This document shows positions 31,898 to 44,378 of a stretch of 64,000 bases of DNA, piece by piece. The position numbers and the translations under genes are program-made. The notes under the pieces were generated by a model. The model worked only from the letters and a program-made list of their open reading frames with translations, made no database searches and was not told the DNA's origin. Every line of letters begins with the position of its first letter. Within the stretch, counting starts at the first letter, position 1. Source of the stretch: Paraconiothyrium sp. Pb-2020 (taxonomy: Eukaryota; Ascomycota; Dothideomycetes; Pleosporales; Didymosphaeriaceae); the NCBI GenBank assembly GCA_022419385.1, contig JAJUBI010000001.1, positions 1 through 64,000 of the forward strand, given 5' to 3'.

Positions 31898-32878
31898 ATG
31901 ACAATGCTTGTATTCAAAGCCTTCTTCGCCTGCTTCTTTCTCGCTTTTACGAATGCAGCCCTTACGCAAGTGTCGAACTTCGGAAGCAACCCATCTGGCA
32001 TCCAGATGTGGCTTGAAGTGCCAACGAACCTAACCCCCAAAGCGCCCGTCATTGTAGCAGTAATCACTCATCCCAGGAAAAAACTTGTAAACCGCGCTGA
32101 CGTATTCGAGTAGCTTCATGGGTGCCATGGTTCCGCACAAGCATACTACAAAGACAACAACCTGCCCAGCCTGGCGAAGCAAAAAGGCGCTATACTCATC
32201 TACCCATCCTCCACGCACGATCTACTGTGCTGGGACTGTGGGACGAAGAAAAGCCTTACTCGCGATGGAGGCGGGGACCCGCAAAGTATTGTGCAGATGG
32301 TATTCACGTTGTTCTATTTTGGCGACGAGTAAGGTGCTGAAACTCAACAGGTCGACTATGCGCTTTCGACGTACTCCGCCGACGCCTCGCGCGTCTACGT
32401 AGTCGGCACGTCGTCAGGAGCGATGATGGCAAACGTGCTCGCTGCAGTGTATCCCGATGTTTTCGCCGCGGCGTCCGTGTACTCTGGGGACGCGGCCGGC
32501 TGCATGGCGGTGCCGGATGGGACGCCGCCGAATCCGTACGATCCGTGCGGTTTGGGGAGGATTGTGAAGACGCCGCAGCAGTGGGGGGATATTGTGCGGG
32601 GGTATAATTCTGGATTTAAGGGGCCGTGGCCGAGGATGCAGATCTGGCACGGGACGAGCGATACTACGGTTGTGTATCAGAATTTTATCGAGGAGTTGAA
32701 GGAGTGGAGCAATGTGCTTGGTGTGAGCTTTGCGAAGAATGCGACGAACACGCCGCAGGCTGGGTATACGAGGATGACGTACGGAGATGGGACGAAGTTG
32801 ACTGGGTATAGTGCTCTGGGTGTGGGACATGTGGTTCCTGTTCACCCAGCTGAAGCCTTGAGCTTCTTTGGACTATGA
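31898..32878 (+). CDS. Secreted acetylxylan esterase, carbohydrate esterase family 1
   Basis: Exons 31898-32059, 32114-32299 and 32351-32878 (introns 54 and 51 bp) give 291 residues, normal for fungal CE1 esterases. A signal peptide (about 1-20) is followed by LTQVSNFGSNPSGIQMW, HGCHGSAQAYY (oxyanion region), ILIYPSS, CWDCGT, VYVVGTSSGAMMANVLAA (nucleophile Ser about 137 in G-x-S-x-G), FAAASVYSGDAAGC, IWHGTSDTTV (Asp) and GVGHVVPVHP (His). The enzyme removes acetyl groups from xylan outside the cell, aiding xylanases. No carbohydrate-binding module is present. Feruloyl esterase activity is the main alternative within this fold. No lesion. Confidence 0.93.
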
Positions 32879-32993
32879 ATGTTGATATGAAATTGGGGAA
32901 GAAGTAGCTAAAGTCATGACATCACTTGAAGACAGGGTCTCAAAACTCAATGTGAAAGTCTGGTGAAAGTTTGGAGTAATCGACATTACCTGA

Positions 32994-34205
32994 CTACGTT
33001 GCCCGGGCTGTCCCGGACCTCTTCTGCAGCTCCTCAATGACACCAATGGCTCCTGGAGTCTCTGACCAAGCACTGTAGACGTACTGCAACTTGACCTGCA
33101 TCTCTCTAATTGTTCCCGCACTCGTGTATGCAGGTCGAGCAGTGAGATGATTACCCGGCCTGACCATGGCCAACCAAATGTACTTGTTCGCTTTCTGCAC
33201 CGTGTCGTAGAGCTTCCTAATCTGCTTCTCTAACTCCGAGATTTGTGGCGCGAGATCCTTTCGCTCGAGAATCTCCCGATTACCCGCGACCACGGAGCTC
33301 ACGGCGTGGGAGTTGATGGTGTCCAAGATTTCCTGTGGAACATATGAACCTGCCTCTAGCTTCACGCGTTGCAGGGCTTTCAGGTCGATAAGGAGGCGAA
33401 TCTTGAGCAGCGTAATATTGAGAAGCGGCGAAAGGTTGGGGAACCTCGTGTTGGTGAAGAGATCAGGCGCTTCGAAGACGTCTGCGTCTTTGATGTCAAG
33501 ATATGGCGCGTCCATGTCGCCAGCGTCGTAGTCGGACTGGTTATACCGCCATTCCCACCATTTGACGAAGTCGTAGCATGCCTGGTCCCGACCGAGACGC
33601 AGCAATAGTCCGGGGGCGATGTCCCGCAGGCCCATGTTGTCGCCGCGGCACAGGCGGAGCATGTCCATGATGTTGTCCAGCGCAGCCTGCACAGCTGCCC
33701 GCGTATTGATCTTCATCTGATAATCCACACTGCATGTGCCGCATGAGTACGAGCTGACAAGCTCCTCGAACGTTGGAACTTACACGGCGAAGCGCGCACG
33801 CATGTACGGACGCGTTTCCACGATACCCCAGAAATGGCCGGGTGCCGTCTCAAACGGATTAGCCCAGCTCAACGGGCCGCCCTGGGAGGCACGCAGTTCT
33901 GCTTCCTCTTTGTCGCAGACCTAGTACAGCTTTTATCAGCATTCACACTTAGCATGAAGCACCACTGACCTTACCTGCTGTGCTTTCTTGATCTTGTTAC
34001 AGATTGACTTGTGCTCCTTGCGGTGAGCAGCCTGGTGCTCACCGCTACAATAGAGTACGACTTTGCATGCAGCGCAACGGCTGAGGTCATCCTTCTTGTT
34101 GCACACCGAGCAACCAGTGACTAGTTCCGTTGAGATGTTGAATGGACTGGGGTCGGCATATTCGTCGAGCTCGTAGTCGCGATAGTCCTCGCTGTAATCG
34201 GCCAT
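32994..34205 (-). CDS. MYND-type zinc finger protein
   Basis: Exons 34205-33975, 33920-33784 and 33729-32994, two 54-bp introns, 367 residues. The MYND finger is at about residues 31-69 (CSVCNKKDDLSRCAACKVVLYCSGEHQ..H...C), followed by FWGIVETRPYMRARFAVVD and a helical region of about 240 residues with no second domain. The start at 34205 (MADYSEDYRDYELDEY, acidic) gives the correct phase; an upstream Met at 34313 adds unrelated sequence. MYND fingers bind proline-rich partners. Related proteins are widespread in Pezizomycotina, without defined function. It overlaps nothing; the CE1 gene ends 115 bp away tail to tail. Confidence 0.88.
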
Positions 34206-34527
34206 GATGGGAAGCCCGACCTGAGTGAGATTGAAAAGGGTGTGCTGGGTTGTGCGGACCGCAGGACCTTTATTTGAGGTTCTTTGTTTGTCTCTGCAGT
34301 GTCGCGTCTCCACTTTCGGTGCGCGACATTGGCAATCGCCAGGTCACATGATGCTAAGTCAATTAAGTACAATCTACACCTCCCATGATTGCTGGCGCAT
34401 CCATGAATGCGTTTGATCTCGGAGGACCGGGCCAGGGAATAGGTCGTGTAACTTAATCTTCGTTATCATATAGCAAATCATAGCCGCGTCTAATCTATGT
34501 ACAAACCGCGCAGTTCCAGCCAGCTCT
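34206..34527. other. Intergenic, 321 bp
   Basis: Promoter region of the MYND gene and 3' region of the acyl-CoA-binding protein gene. Nothing else seen. Confidence 0.5.
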
Positions 34528-35850
34528 TCAACTGCTCCCGCCTTTCTTCCCCACTAAATTAGGCAGCTTGACTTTGCCCAATTGCGCTCCGCCAACCTTC
34601 TGGACCTGCGCAACGGCGTCGCCCAGCAACACACGTATTGCGCCTTCCAGCCTCCTGTCTTTGTTTCTTCTCATCCACAGCAGGACAATGCCAAGGATAA
34701 CGATGTCGATGGCGATGTGCTTTGCGCTTCCCCATACAATTCTCCAGATGAACCTCAAGAAGAGGAACTTCCGGGAATGACTGAATAGTTGTCTTGACTC
34801 GAGCTGTTCTCGTAGTGCAGCGACCTCAGCCGTCATCTTTACGAGGGCCTGCTCCACGCGTGCCCGCCACTTCTTATCAGCGGCAGATTCATGCGGCGGC
34901 TGCGTAGGTGCGGGTGTGATGGCAGGAGTGAGTCGCGACATGAAGCTGCGTTGTTGGGGAGGCTTCGAAGGTGTATATGGTATTGGCTCTTGGGGCCTAA
35001 GGTTGGTCTGCACGGCGGCGTCTTCCGAGTTGGGATTGTACTGCGAGTCCGGCGCATCCACGAACTCTTCCTCTCGCTCCGCTTCTGCTTCTTCCTCTTC
35101 CAGGTCTTCCTCGCTCTGGCTCATAGGGCTCTTGATCTGCAACGGGCCTTCGTCGTCCTCGTTATGCTGGTTGCCCAACCCCACGGCTCGCGCCTTGCCT
35201 TTATCACTTCTTCTGCTTGCGTACCCCTGGTAATCTGGCGGAACGTGCAAGCCCATGGACCCGAGTGTCTGGCTCTGCATAGGCGAAGAGGACGAGGAGG
35301 AAGGTACGTTGGACTTGACCTGGTCCCACACAAACTCCAGCTCTGCAACAAGCTCTCTTGAGTCGGGCGACGGCGAGGCGTATTTGTGCATCGTGTCGAT
35401 CAACGTGGTAATGTATCGCCGCTTCGCTTCGGTTCTCGACAGACCGTTCTGCTGTTTCCACGCGTCCCTGTGTGCCCAATGTCAACATCCGTAGTCTATG
35501 CGGAGTCGCGTGCCATACCATTTCTCGCGCGCACGCTTTACTTCCTCGCTGTTTCCGTCTGGTCTCTCCATGATGCCATCTACATCTCCCTCTGATGTAT
35601 GTTAGGCGCGATGCGGGCACGCGCAAGGGGTCGGCGTACCCATGGCCTGCTTGTACAGCCCGTACAGTTGCAATCGCGTAGCCGACGGCGGCTTCTGCGA
35701 TCCGGTGCGGATCTTGTTGACCGTGTTGAGCGCATGGCTGAACACTCTATCTGCGCATGGCTTCCGTGTCAGCAGAAACCTCTTAGTCCATGGAACCGTA
35801 TCACACGACAGACAGCCGCAACAGTAAGACGTACCCACGGAGTCGGACAT
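34528..35850 (-). CDS. ATG37: Acyl-CoA-binding membrane protein, Atg37/ACBD5-like
   Basis: Four exons: 35850-35835, 35750-35640, 35591-35519 and 35467-34528, with introns of 84, 48 and 51 bp; 379 residues. The acyl-CoA-binding domain fills about residues 5-105: DRVFSHALNTVNKI, YGLYKQAMEGDV, then WDAWKQQNGLSRTEAKRRYI. An acidic, Ser-rich middle follows. A coiled-coil (about 270-300) precedes one transmembrane helix (HIAIDIVILGIVLLWM) and a basic tail. This layout is that of Atg37, the peroxisomal acyl-CoA-binding protein needed for pexophagy in yeasts, and its animal counterpart ACBD5. The symbol is by domain layout, not a proven ortholog. The 16-nt first exon is short but keeps the typical MSDSVDRVF start. 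Confidence 0.85.
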
Positions 35851-36599
35851 GGCGATGGCGAGCTTCAATTAGCGCGACCACCCCGCGACTATCGTCTTAT
35901 CGGGCACGCCTCATCCAAAGGCGGGGACAACGGAATCTGCGCAGAGGATGCTTGCAATGGCTGGAATGCGGAGAAGGCCTGTGGCGGATGTCGACGTCTT
36001 GCATGGCGCTGGCGATAGCTGCGGAGCCGTCATGGTGGAGTGCTGGCCGCCAGCTTGCGCGGGTAGGGCCGAGGCTCGGAAGAGACGCCGACACGTGCCG
36101 AATCTGGGGATGCCATCATCATTCACGTGTCATTATCGCACTAAATTCCATCTACTCATCACCACCGCTCTCAATTGAGATACAATATCCTCCATAGCAA
36201 CATCACAACTGCTCCTCTATCAACTGTAAATCCTTGCTCTTTGCACAGACAGCAAGACCTGCTGCTCATTGTAATGTCTTGATTTGGCAGTTCTTTCCGC
36301 GCGATAAAAGCGTAGCACTCTCCACACTTTCCAGGCTGTGATCGACTTTGCCCCATCTTCAACGTCGTCAATAATTCATCATAGCTACTTCTTCTTACTT
36401 CGCATTATCAGTTTTCCCCTCCGCTCACTTAGCGATGATGAAGGGGCCATATTGTAGGAACAACTACAATTCGTTCGCTGCATTACATTCAACTTGAGAG
36501 GAACGCTCAATCACTTTGCTACTGTTCCATTGACGGACCAATTTAACACTCCTCAAGACCATCCTGTTTTGGTTGATCAATCCTTTATATGACTAAATA
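35851..36599. other. Intergenic
   Basis: About 750 bp with no recognised gene. GC-rich near 35900-36110, AT-rich after 36130. Confidence 0.45.
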
Positions 36600-37721
36600 C
36601 TAGTCTAGTGGTACTATATTAGAATTTCTGGACATGTCTTCTTGCTGATATTCCAATCGCATGCCGCCAAGTTCAAACAGTAAGATGGCCTGGCATATAA
36701 TCGCGCTAATGGCATACCTTGCTACAATGGGTAGTGTATCCAATGCACCAACGAAGATCAATGAGGAGAACACCAGAACACCAAAGAACATATGAACTAT
36801 ACCTGCTATTGATGCAAGCAAGAAAAGAAACTCGCTTATCATCCGGTCTTGGCCATTTGCTACGCTTCTCCAATAGTCAGACTGCACGACAAGCAGACGA
36901 AGAAGATGCTTCGTGGCTGACACCAAAAGCGATTGGGGAGAGTTGTTGCTGGAATTTGGCGACGTCCTCTTCCGAGATCGAATAGCGATAATACCTATGA
37001 GATGAACGATGCCGCCTGACAGGGCCCATAATAATGGCATGTACATCAGGCTACACCTCCAGCCAGAAACTGTCCGTTGATCCACGTAGAGGGAGACTTG
37101 TACAGAATTCACAAGCATGGCGCCGGCCAAAGCGAGCTCTGCAACGCGTATTGCTGTCTTATATACGTACGGCAGGCCTTCCATCCATTTGTGGCATTTC
37201 CTGACGCTGATACTCGTCGATTGGCCCAGCAAGCGTCGTGGCGAGGCTGCGCCATGATACAGCTGTGTCAAGCTGACCGCCGGACTTGCAAAGCTTAACA
37301 AACCCGCAAGCAAAGGATTCTTTATGGAAAGCAGGCTCATCTCTGCAACACTCGGCCCCAGCAGAGACACCGCGCTCGGCATCAGACCAAGGATGATGGC
37401 TGTAGCCATGTTCGATTTGATCGTCTCGGTGGTGTGGTCGAGGAGGCAGTCGGCGGCGCAGGCACAAATCGGCCAACATCGCGAACGATTTCGTGTCCAG
37501 TAGTCATTGAGCTCGATACTGCAGAAGGCACTAGCTGTGATCCAGTGGTGTTCGTACTTGGGAAACCAAAGGAGGAATTTATGGGTTGAGGGTATGGCCG
37601 AGGCTGGACATGTCAACGTTGCGATGAGCACGATTGATAAGACGGCGAGTCTCGACATGTTTGATGAGAATGTGGAGCCGATGGTGTTTGATAGGTTGAT
37701 ACTGAGTGCGTCTCGTTCCAA
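36600..37721 (-). CDS. Multipass membrane protein of unknown function
   Basis: A single exon of 373 codons. The Met at codon 22 (37658) is the likelier start: it opens a clean signal sequence, MSRLAVLSIVLIATLTCPAS. A Cys/Trp-rich lumenal stretch (WTRNRSRCWPICACAADC) follows, then about six hydrophobic helices. One carries ATAIILGLMPSAVSLLGPSVAEMSLLS, a motif I associate with a large family of uncharacterised fungal membrane proteins. No catalytic motif is visible. The gene starts only about 230 to 500 bp from the AT-rich isochore yet has no RIP-like stops. Confidence 0.7.
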   Translation of the reverse strand: MERDALSINLSNTIGSTFSSNMSRLAVLSIVLIATLTCPASAIPSTHKFLLWFPKYEHHWITASAFCSIELNDYWTRNRSRCWPICACAADCLLDHTTETIKSNMATAIILGLMPSAVSLLGPSVAEMSLLSIKNPLLAGLLSFASPAVSLTQLYHGAASPRRLLGQSTSISVRKCHKWMEGLPYVYKTAIRVAELALAGAMLVNSVQVSLYVDQRTVSGWRCSLMYMPLLWALSGGIVHLIGIIAIRSRKRTSPNSSNNSPQSLLVSATKHLLRLLVVQSDYWRSVANGQDRMISEFLFLLASIAGIVHMFFGVLVFSSLIFVGALDTLPIVARYAISAIICQAILLFELGGMRLEYQQEDMSRNSNIVPLD

Positions 37722-38155
37722 ACGTTAGGATGTTGGAGTTCCTGAAGGGACATCATAATTCGCCCAAGGCTGAAAAGCGTATGCGCCATCTACGTTTCTC
37801 GATCTGGGGCCACATCGCGAACACGTGCAGGTGAGGTTGCCTTGGTGTAAGCAACGACCCAATACCCGCCCACTGCGTCTTGCCGTCCGTAGGAGAATGC
37901 CTACTTGCAACACCACATCTCGCCAAAGTATACTATACACCGGCGCTCTCTAAATATACTTTAATAATATAACCGTATGAATTATATATCCCATGTCGTT
38001 ATAAATAGATTAAACATATACTAAAAGCCTATAACTTTAGATTTTGAAATTCTCGAATTACTATCGGTGCCCCCCATAAGTTTTGCGACCACCACCCATG
38101 GGAGAAGAAAAGGCAACTAGGGGCTTCTTATATGTCTAGTTAATTCTAATTACTA
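37722..38155. other. Edge of the AT-rich isochore
   Basis: Base composition changes sharply near 37950 from normal GC to strongly AT. A short normal-GC stretch (38060-38130, with CCCCCCATAAG and CACCACCCATGGG) remains before the first LTR at 38156. The five bases before that LTR are TACTA, a possible target duplication whose partner lies outside the window. Confidence 0.55.
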
Positions 38156-38618
38156 TGTAACAGGGCCTTCTTGACACTGTGGCAAGCCGCGGCCCAGTTA
38201 GGGTTCTGTTAAGAGATAAGTAGTGTGTAGAGTTATATAAGTTACGTACGTATAAACGTTAATTAATTACTATAATAAGAATATATTGCTAAAGACTTAA
38301 AGGTAATCTTCTATAAGAAAACTAAATATAGTAAACTGTATTATAGATTAATAATAAGAGATTACTAGTAGTAATCTGTTATCTCTATATATTACTATCT
38401 AACCTAGGCTCTATAGGCTCTATATATAGATTCTATAGATCTAAGCTCTATAGCTCTATCCTATAGATCTATAGATCTAATTACGTAACCTTAATTATGT
38501 ATTTATATTATACTTAGTATCTAACCTGTAATTATAATACTTATTCTTATAATCTAACTAATTACTGCTATTATTATATTAGTTCCTATAATTCTATTAT
38601 AGTATAGTAGCTATAATA
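38156..38618 (-). mobile_element. Element A, 3' LTR (463 bp, minus orientation)
   Basis: Same length and sequence family as 61680-62142 (same orientation) and 41941-42403/55356-55818 (opposite). It begins TGTAACAGGGCC and ends GCTATAATA; the expected terminal CA is now TA. A polypurine tract, seen as TCCTCTCTTCTAT on the plus strand, adjoins it on the right. This shows that the coding strand is minus. Confidence 0.88.
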
Positions 38619-41600
38619 CTATCCTCTCTTCTATATCTTTAGCCTAAAGATTTATCTGTTATAGGGGTTGTACTATATTAGTAGGGTAAGCCCTATTATA
38701 TATAGTAGTATTATTACCCTTTTACCTTTTTATAAGACTAACAAACAACTTACTCTTACTAATAAAATAGGTTATTATAGATTTCTAGCTATACCTTATT
38801 CTTATTATAATAGGCTTAAAATTCCTTATATACTTTTACTATATAATACACCTAGGTGTTCTACTTATAAAGCCTATATTTATTTCTAATATTAAGGTTC
38901 TTGCAATATATAGTATATCTATTACTAAAAGTATATAGTTAGTTATAATTTCTTCTTTAGAACTAATTATTTTTAGTATATAATACTAGTTACTTCTAAG
39001 CTAAAATTTAAGCTAAACTAACTAAGGCTAAGAAGGCTTAAAAAGTAATTCTAATACTCTAGCTATAGTCTAAGCTAAGGTATTATAACTTTAAAAGTAG
39101 AAAGAACTTCTTAATAAGTAGAAGAATTAATAGTTAGTATTCCTTAAGGCTAAGCTAAATTAGAAAGAAGCAGAGTTAAAAGCTACTAGTTTATAAAATA
39201 GTTTTAAGGAGGGCAAAGTAGCCTCTTAAGATACTATTTATACCTTCTCTAATAGTAGTAATTTTTATAGTTTACTATAAGGCAATCTAGCCTTTAGTCT
39301 AATATCTTTAGGCTTTCTTTAAAAGATTAGTTTAGCTAATATTCCTCTAACTTCTTAGGGCAGTTAAGGTTACTTTTTAGTTTTTAAGTATTATTTTATA
39401 GGTTTCCCTTCTTATTACATCCTAGCTATTTAACCTTATAGTAACTCTAGCTATTTACTAGTTAGTGTCTATTAATACTTACTACTTTCTACTCTTCTTA
39501 CTATTCTCTATATATATCTACTTTATAGACTATAGGTTCTACATTCTATAGTACCTTCTCTAAAAGAGCTATATAGAATACTAGATATATCTTTATACTA
39601 TTTAGAAGTTATAATTTAAATAAAACTAGGGTAATTTATTCTAGGACCTTATATAGTCTAATTTTTAGGTAGTCTAGTTTATTTAATAGTTATTTACTAG
39701 TAATATTTTTTATAGTAGCTAGACTTTCTCTCTCTTCTCTAGCGTAGGCGTAGGCTTATACTTAAGATTATAGTATTTCTCTATTTTTCTTATAGGAATA
39801 TAGTGTCTTACTAGAGTTAGCTATAAATTTATATAATTTTCTTAGCCTATTATTCTCTATCTATACTCTAAGACCTTATAGTTCTAGTATTAGTAGGCTG
39901 CCAGGTTAAATCTATAGTTTATAAAGAATAGTAAAACTCTAGTAGCGCTATATTATAAGCTATTATAGGCTAGTTATACTATAGAAAGTAACTCTACCTA
40001 GTTATTTTATTAATAGTTTAGGTAACACCTAAAAAACTATTCTACTATCTAGTTTATTTATTCTATCTACCTATTTATTTATAGATAATAGACTATTAAC
40101 ATACTATGCTTAATACCTATAAGGGTAAATACTATTTACTAGAACTTAGATATAAAGTAAATATCTCTATTTATAATAATTTTATCTAGAGCTCTATATT
40201 ATACTATTACTATAAAAGTAAAGTAGAAAGCTATATACTCTACCTTACTAATCTCTTTATATAGTAAGAAGTATGCATACTTAGTTACTTTATTAATAAT
40301 AACTATAATTCTATTATATTCTACCTTATTGTTTAGGTCCTTAGATTTTAGTAGTTCTATAATAAAGTCTATTATAACTATACTCTATAGTTAATTAAAA
40401 CTTCTAAAATTATAGTTATTTATACATGCGTACCTATTTAGTTTATTTTAGTAGTAGTTAGTGCAGTCGCGTAAGACTTCTATAACTATTTATTAGGCTT
40501 AAGAAAAGTAGTAGTCTCTTATTAGTTATTTTATTATCTATTTAATTCCCTAGTAGCTATATACCGGTGCCTTATAGAATTATCTTATAAACTTATATTA
40601 AATTTTAGCAGAAACAAAAATTCTATTAAAGACCTTATAGACGTTATCTTTATATTTTGTTTCTATAGGTAGGTGGCTTATATTCTTATTACTAATTACT
40701 ATTTTCTTTTTAGTCTAGTTATACTATATACTAGTCTAGGTTTCTATTATTACTACTAGCTTTAGTATATTATAGATAATAGTACTATCTTTATTAAATT
40801 AAAGTAGGGCCTCTAATACTTTAGCTTTTTCTTATAAGTTAGGTCTTCTACTTAAGGTATCCGCCTAAAGGTTTTTTGTCCCTTAGGTATATATAATCTT
40901 AAAATTATATATTAATAGGATCTGTACCTATCTTACTTACTAGAGTATAAGGGCCTTATTTATTATAAATCCTGTTAAGTTCTTATAGTCTAAAAAGACT
41001 AGTATTTAGTATTTTACTCCTTAAAGGTAAGTTCTCTATTTCTTAAATACTTTAACTATTGCTAACATTTCTTTATTATAAATATTATAGTTAAGTTTAG
41101 CTTTTTATATTTTTTAGAAGTAATAGCTATATAGGTGCTTTTTATCTATTTCTAGATCTTACTAGAGTAAGTATAACTCTATAGCAAAATTTAATATATC
41201 TATCTCTAGTATAGCGGATAGCAGGGATTAAAGATTTATAAAATAGGTTTCTTAGTAAATTTTTCTTAAGTTAATCTATTACTTATTAATATTTATCTAT
41301 TTATTTAAAGGGTACTTCTTTCTTTATTAGCCTTATAAGGGGCTCTATTATCTTTATCTAGTCTAGAATAAACTTTCTATAATAGTTGTAAAATTCTAAA
41401 AAAAATTAGATTCTTAATATTTTCTAGTTTTCTCTATCTAAAATTTCTTAAGCTTTATTTACTTAATCTTAAGCTTTCTAGGTTTCTACTATAAACCTAG
41501 AAAAATAGTTAGGTAGTATAGAATTTATATTTCTTAAGCTTTAGATATAGCTTAGCTTTACTTATATAGTTTAGTACTTCTTCTATATACTTTTAGTAGT

Positions 41601-41940
41601 CTTACTTATTATTTAAGTATATTAAGATATTGTCTAGGTATACTATAGTATACTTACTAATATATTCTTAAAGCATAGTATTAATTTATCTCTAAAAGAT
41701 AGCTAAGGCGTTAGTAAGCCTAAAGGGTATAATATTATACTTAAATAACTCTAACTTTATTCTAAAGGCAGTTTTCTATTTCTTACCTTTTTTTATTCTA
41801 ATTTAGTAGTATACATTTTTTATATCTAAGCAGGTAAAGATTTTTGCATCTTAGAGTTAGTCTTATAGATCTAATATTAAGGGTAATAGGTATCTATTCT
41901 TAATTATAATAGCATTTATTTTTCTAAAGTTAATATAGAA
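38619..41940 (-). mobile_element. Element A internal region, first part (Ty3/Gypsy pol, RIP-degraded)
   Basis: On the minus strand this is the 3' half of a Gypsy pol: chromodomain-like tail, integrase (about 39960-40700), RNase H (about 40900-41250) and the reverse transcriptase active-site motif VYLDN near 41630-41660, where the second Asp of YxDD is now Asn. In-frame TAA/TAG codons are everywhere, mostly at former CAA/CAG/TGG, so nothing is translatable. The sequence stops inside the RT domain at 41940, where element B begins, and resumes at 55819. Confidence 0.82.
38712..39369 (+). pseudogene. Opposite-strand ORF of element A (Cys motif plus coiled coil), degraded
   Basis: Aligned with 62236-62893 of element D at a constant offset. 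The first part encodes a CxxC-type segment (YSYYNRLKIPY, where D has YSYCNRLKIPY, cysteines partly changed to Tyr). The second part is Ala/Lys/Glu/Gln-rich and heptad-like, with TAA/TAG where Gln is expected. It lies between pol and the 3' LTR on the strand opposite to pol. Confidence 0.5.
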
Positions 41941-42403
41941 TGTTACGGCTGCTACACCGCAACAAAATTATAGAAACTAATATAATAACAGCAGCAACTA
42001 GTTAGATTATAAGGATAAGTATTATAATTATAGGTTAGATACTAAGTATAATATAGATATATAATTAGGGTTATATAATTAGATCTATAAATCTATAAAA
42101 TAGAGCTATAGAGCCTAGATTTATAAAATCTGTGTATAGAGCCTATAAAGCCTAGGTTAGATAGTAGTATATAGAAATAACGGATTACTACTAGTAATCC
42201 CTTATTATTAATCTATAATACAGTTTACTATATCTAGTTTCTTTATAGAAGATTACTCTTAAGTCTTTAGTAATATATTCTTATTATAGTAATTAATTAA
42301 TATTTACCTATATATAACTTATATAACTCTGCACACTACTTATTTCTTACTAGAACCCTAACTAGGCTGCGGCTTACTATAGTGTTAAGAAGGCCTTATT
42401 ATA
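41941..42403 (+). mobile_element. Element B, 5' LTR (463 bp)
   Basis: Begins TGTTACGGCTGC and ends GGCCTTATTATA; pairs with 55356-55818. It is preceded by TAGAA, not matched by CTATT after the 3' LTR, so no target duplication remains. Confidence 0.85.
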
Positions 42404-43962
42404 CTTTAATAATTATATTTTAAGAGTCTCTATAGGTATATACCTAAGTTACTCTTACTAAATAATGGCTCCTATAGTAAACTAACCAACGTTATTAGAC
42501 CTAACAGACCTAGTCTAGATAAAGAAATAACTTAACTACCTAAATAAAGAAAACTAAAGGCAAAAAGATGCCTATAATAAGCTAGTAGAATAAGTAAAAG
42601 TTATATTAGAAAGGAAGAGAGAAGGGGCTAATAAAATAATAAAAGAATAAATCTAGTAAATAGAACTTAGAATAAGAAGTAGACCCTTAAAACTAGCTAA
42701 TTTAGAAAAGTTTAATAGAATAAGAACTAAGCTTAGAGAGTTCCTAGCCTTTATATCTCTCTATTTAGATTTAAATTAAGAATACCTTAGAGAAGAAGAT
42801 TAGAAGGTGGCTTATATAGTAACCTACTTTATAGGCAAAGTAATAGATTAGTTTAATAGTTATCTTATAGACTAGAGAATAAACTAAGTAGATAACTAAA
42901 AAATAGAAACTAACCTTATCTTTATAAGTTATACTTACTTTAAGTAAAAACTCTAACTAACCTTTAGCAATATTAACGTAGAATATATAGTTAAATAAAA
43001 ACTTTTAAAGCTCTAATAGACTAAGATAGTAGCAGCCTATATATTAGCATTTAAATAGCTAGCTAATAAAGTCTTAGACTATAGAGAATAAGCTCTAATA
43101 CAGAAGTTCTATAAAGAACTTAAATTAGATATTAGATATAAGATAATTAGAATAGAGAAACTAATAACTCTATCTATAATAATTAAATAAGCTATCTAAG
43201 TAGATAATAAGTTATTTCTATAGAAATAAGATAATAAAGAAGAAAGTAAATATAGCATAAATAGCTAAAACTATAAAACCTATAATAAAGGGGATCTAAT
43301 AGTCTTAGATGCTAATAAAGAAAAGGGATTAAGTTAGAATATAATAAAGGAAAAGTAATATAAGAAAGGCGCTTACTTTAGCTATAGTAAAAAGGGCTAT
43401 ATTACTAGGAACTGCCTAAATAAAAGCTAAGAAAAGTCTATAAAAGGTACTAAGAAGAAATTAAAGAAGCTAGAAATCTTAAAGAAAACTAAGAAGAAAC
43501 TAGCTAATAGTAAGAAATATAAAACTACTTATTAGACTAAGTATTTTTAGAATATATGTATATTATATATAAAGATAAAAAAGGACACAGGGTACTAGCC
43601 TATAGGAGAAAGGCTAGCAGTAACTTAAGAAGAATAGATAATTTTATAGCTTAAGAAGTAAAATGCCTAAGTTCTAGAATTCTATAATACTAAAGATTTA
43701 AAAAGTAAATCTAATAATAATAAAGAAGGCAGCAACTTAGAGGAATTAGTAGATACTCTATTCTAGTTAACTCTAAGAGAAGACGAGCCCTTCTTCTTAT
43801 TACTAGTATAGAAGGCACCTATGTCCCCTAGTAAAAGTATCTGTATAGAAGGAATTAAATACTTCTAGTCTATAGAACTAATGTATAAGGCAGCTAGACT
43901 AGTTAAAACTAAAAATATATAGTAAATAATTAAGGGCTTACGCTTCTATTATAAGAATTTAT
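42404..43962 (+). mobile_element. Element B internal, gag part (RIP-degraded)
   Basis: The plus strand holds a Gypsy gag: an ATGGCTCC start near 42466, a charged capsid-like region, and a nucleocapsid zinc knuckle at about 43370-43420. There the CCHC pattern now reads Y-x2-Y-x4-Y-x4-C, as expected when TGC/TGT and CAT/CAC are changed by RIP. It is interrupted at 43963 by element E; TTTAT (43958-43962) is the left target duplication. Confidence 0.78.
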
Positions 43963-44378
43963 TGTTAAACTCCTGAAGGGTAGCTAATCCTAAAAGGGTT
44001 AAGGTTAGTTCTCGGGCAAGACGACTAAGAGGGGAAGAGGGAGTCTTATTAATACAGAAGTATCTTACAAGGTATAACAAGTTAATAAGGGAGCCTAAGT
44101 AAATCTAAATAATAGATTAATAAATAGGTTAAACACGAGTATAAGGTCCTTATTCTTATATTTCTATATAGTAGTTTAGCTAGCACTTACTAGTAAGTGC
44201 TCTCTATAGCGTGCTCTACCCTAAGTGCTCTTTAAGGAGCGCTTACTAGAGAGCAGTTATATAACCTCTATAGGCGCCCTGCGTAGTTAGTAGAGACTAG
44301 GTAGTGGTTTTGTGTATAGGTGCTAAGGCTAAGTATAAATAGGTCTGTATCCCTATATTAGGATTCTAGATTCTAATA
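43963..44378 (-). mobile_element. Element E, 3' LTR (416 bp, minus orientation)
   Basis: Begins TGTTAAACTCC, ends TTCTAATA (CA changed to TA). It pairs with 50338-50753. A polypurine tract (seen as ACCTCCCTTCTTT) follows at once on the right, placing the 3' end of the minus-strand element here. Confidence 0.9.
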
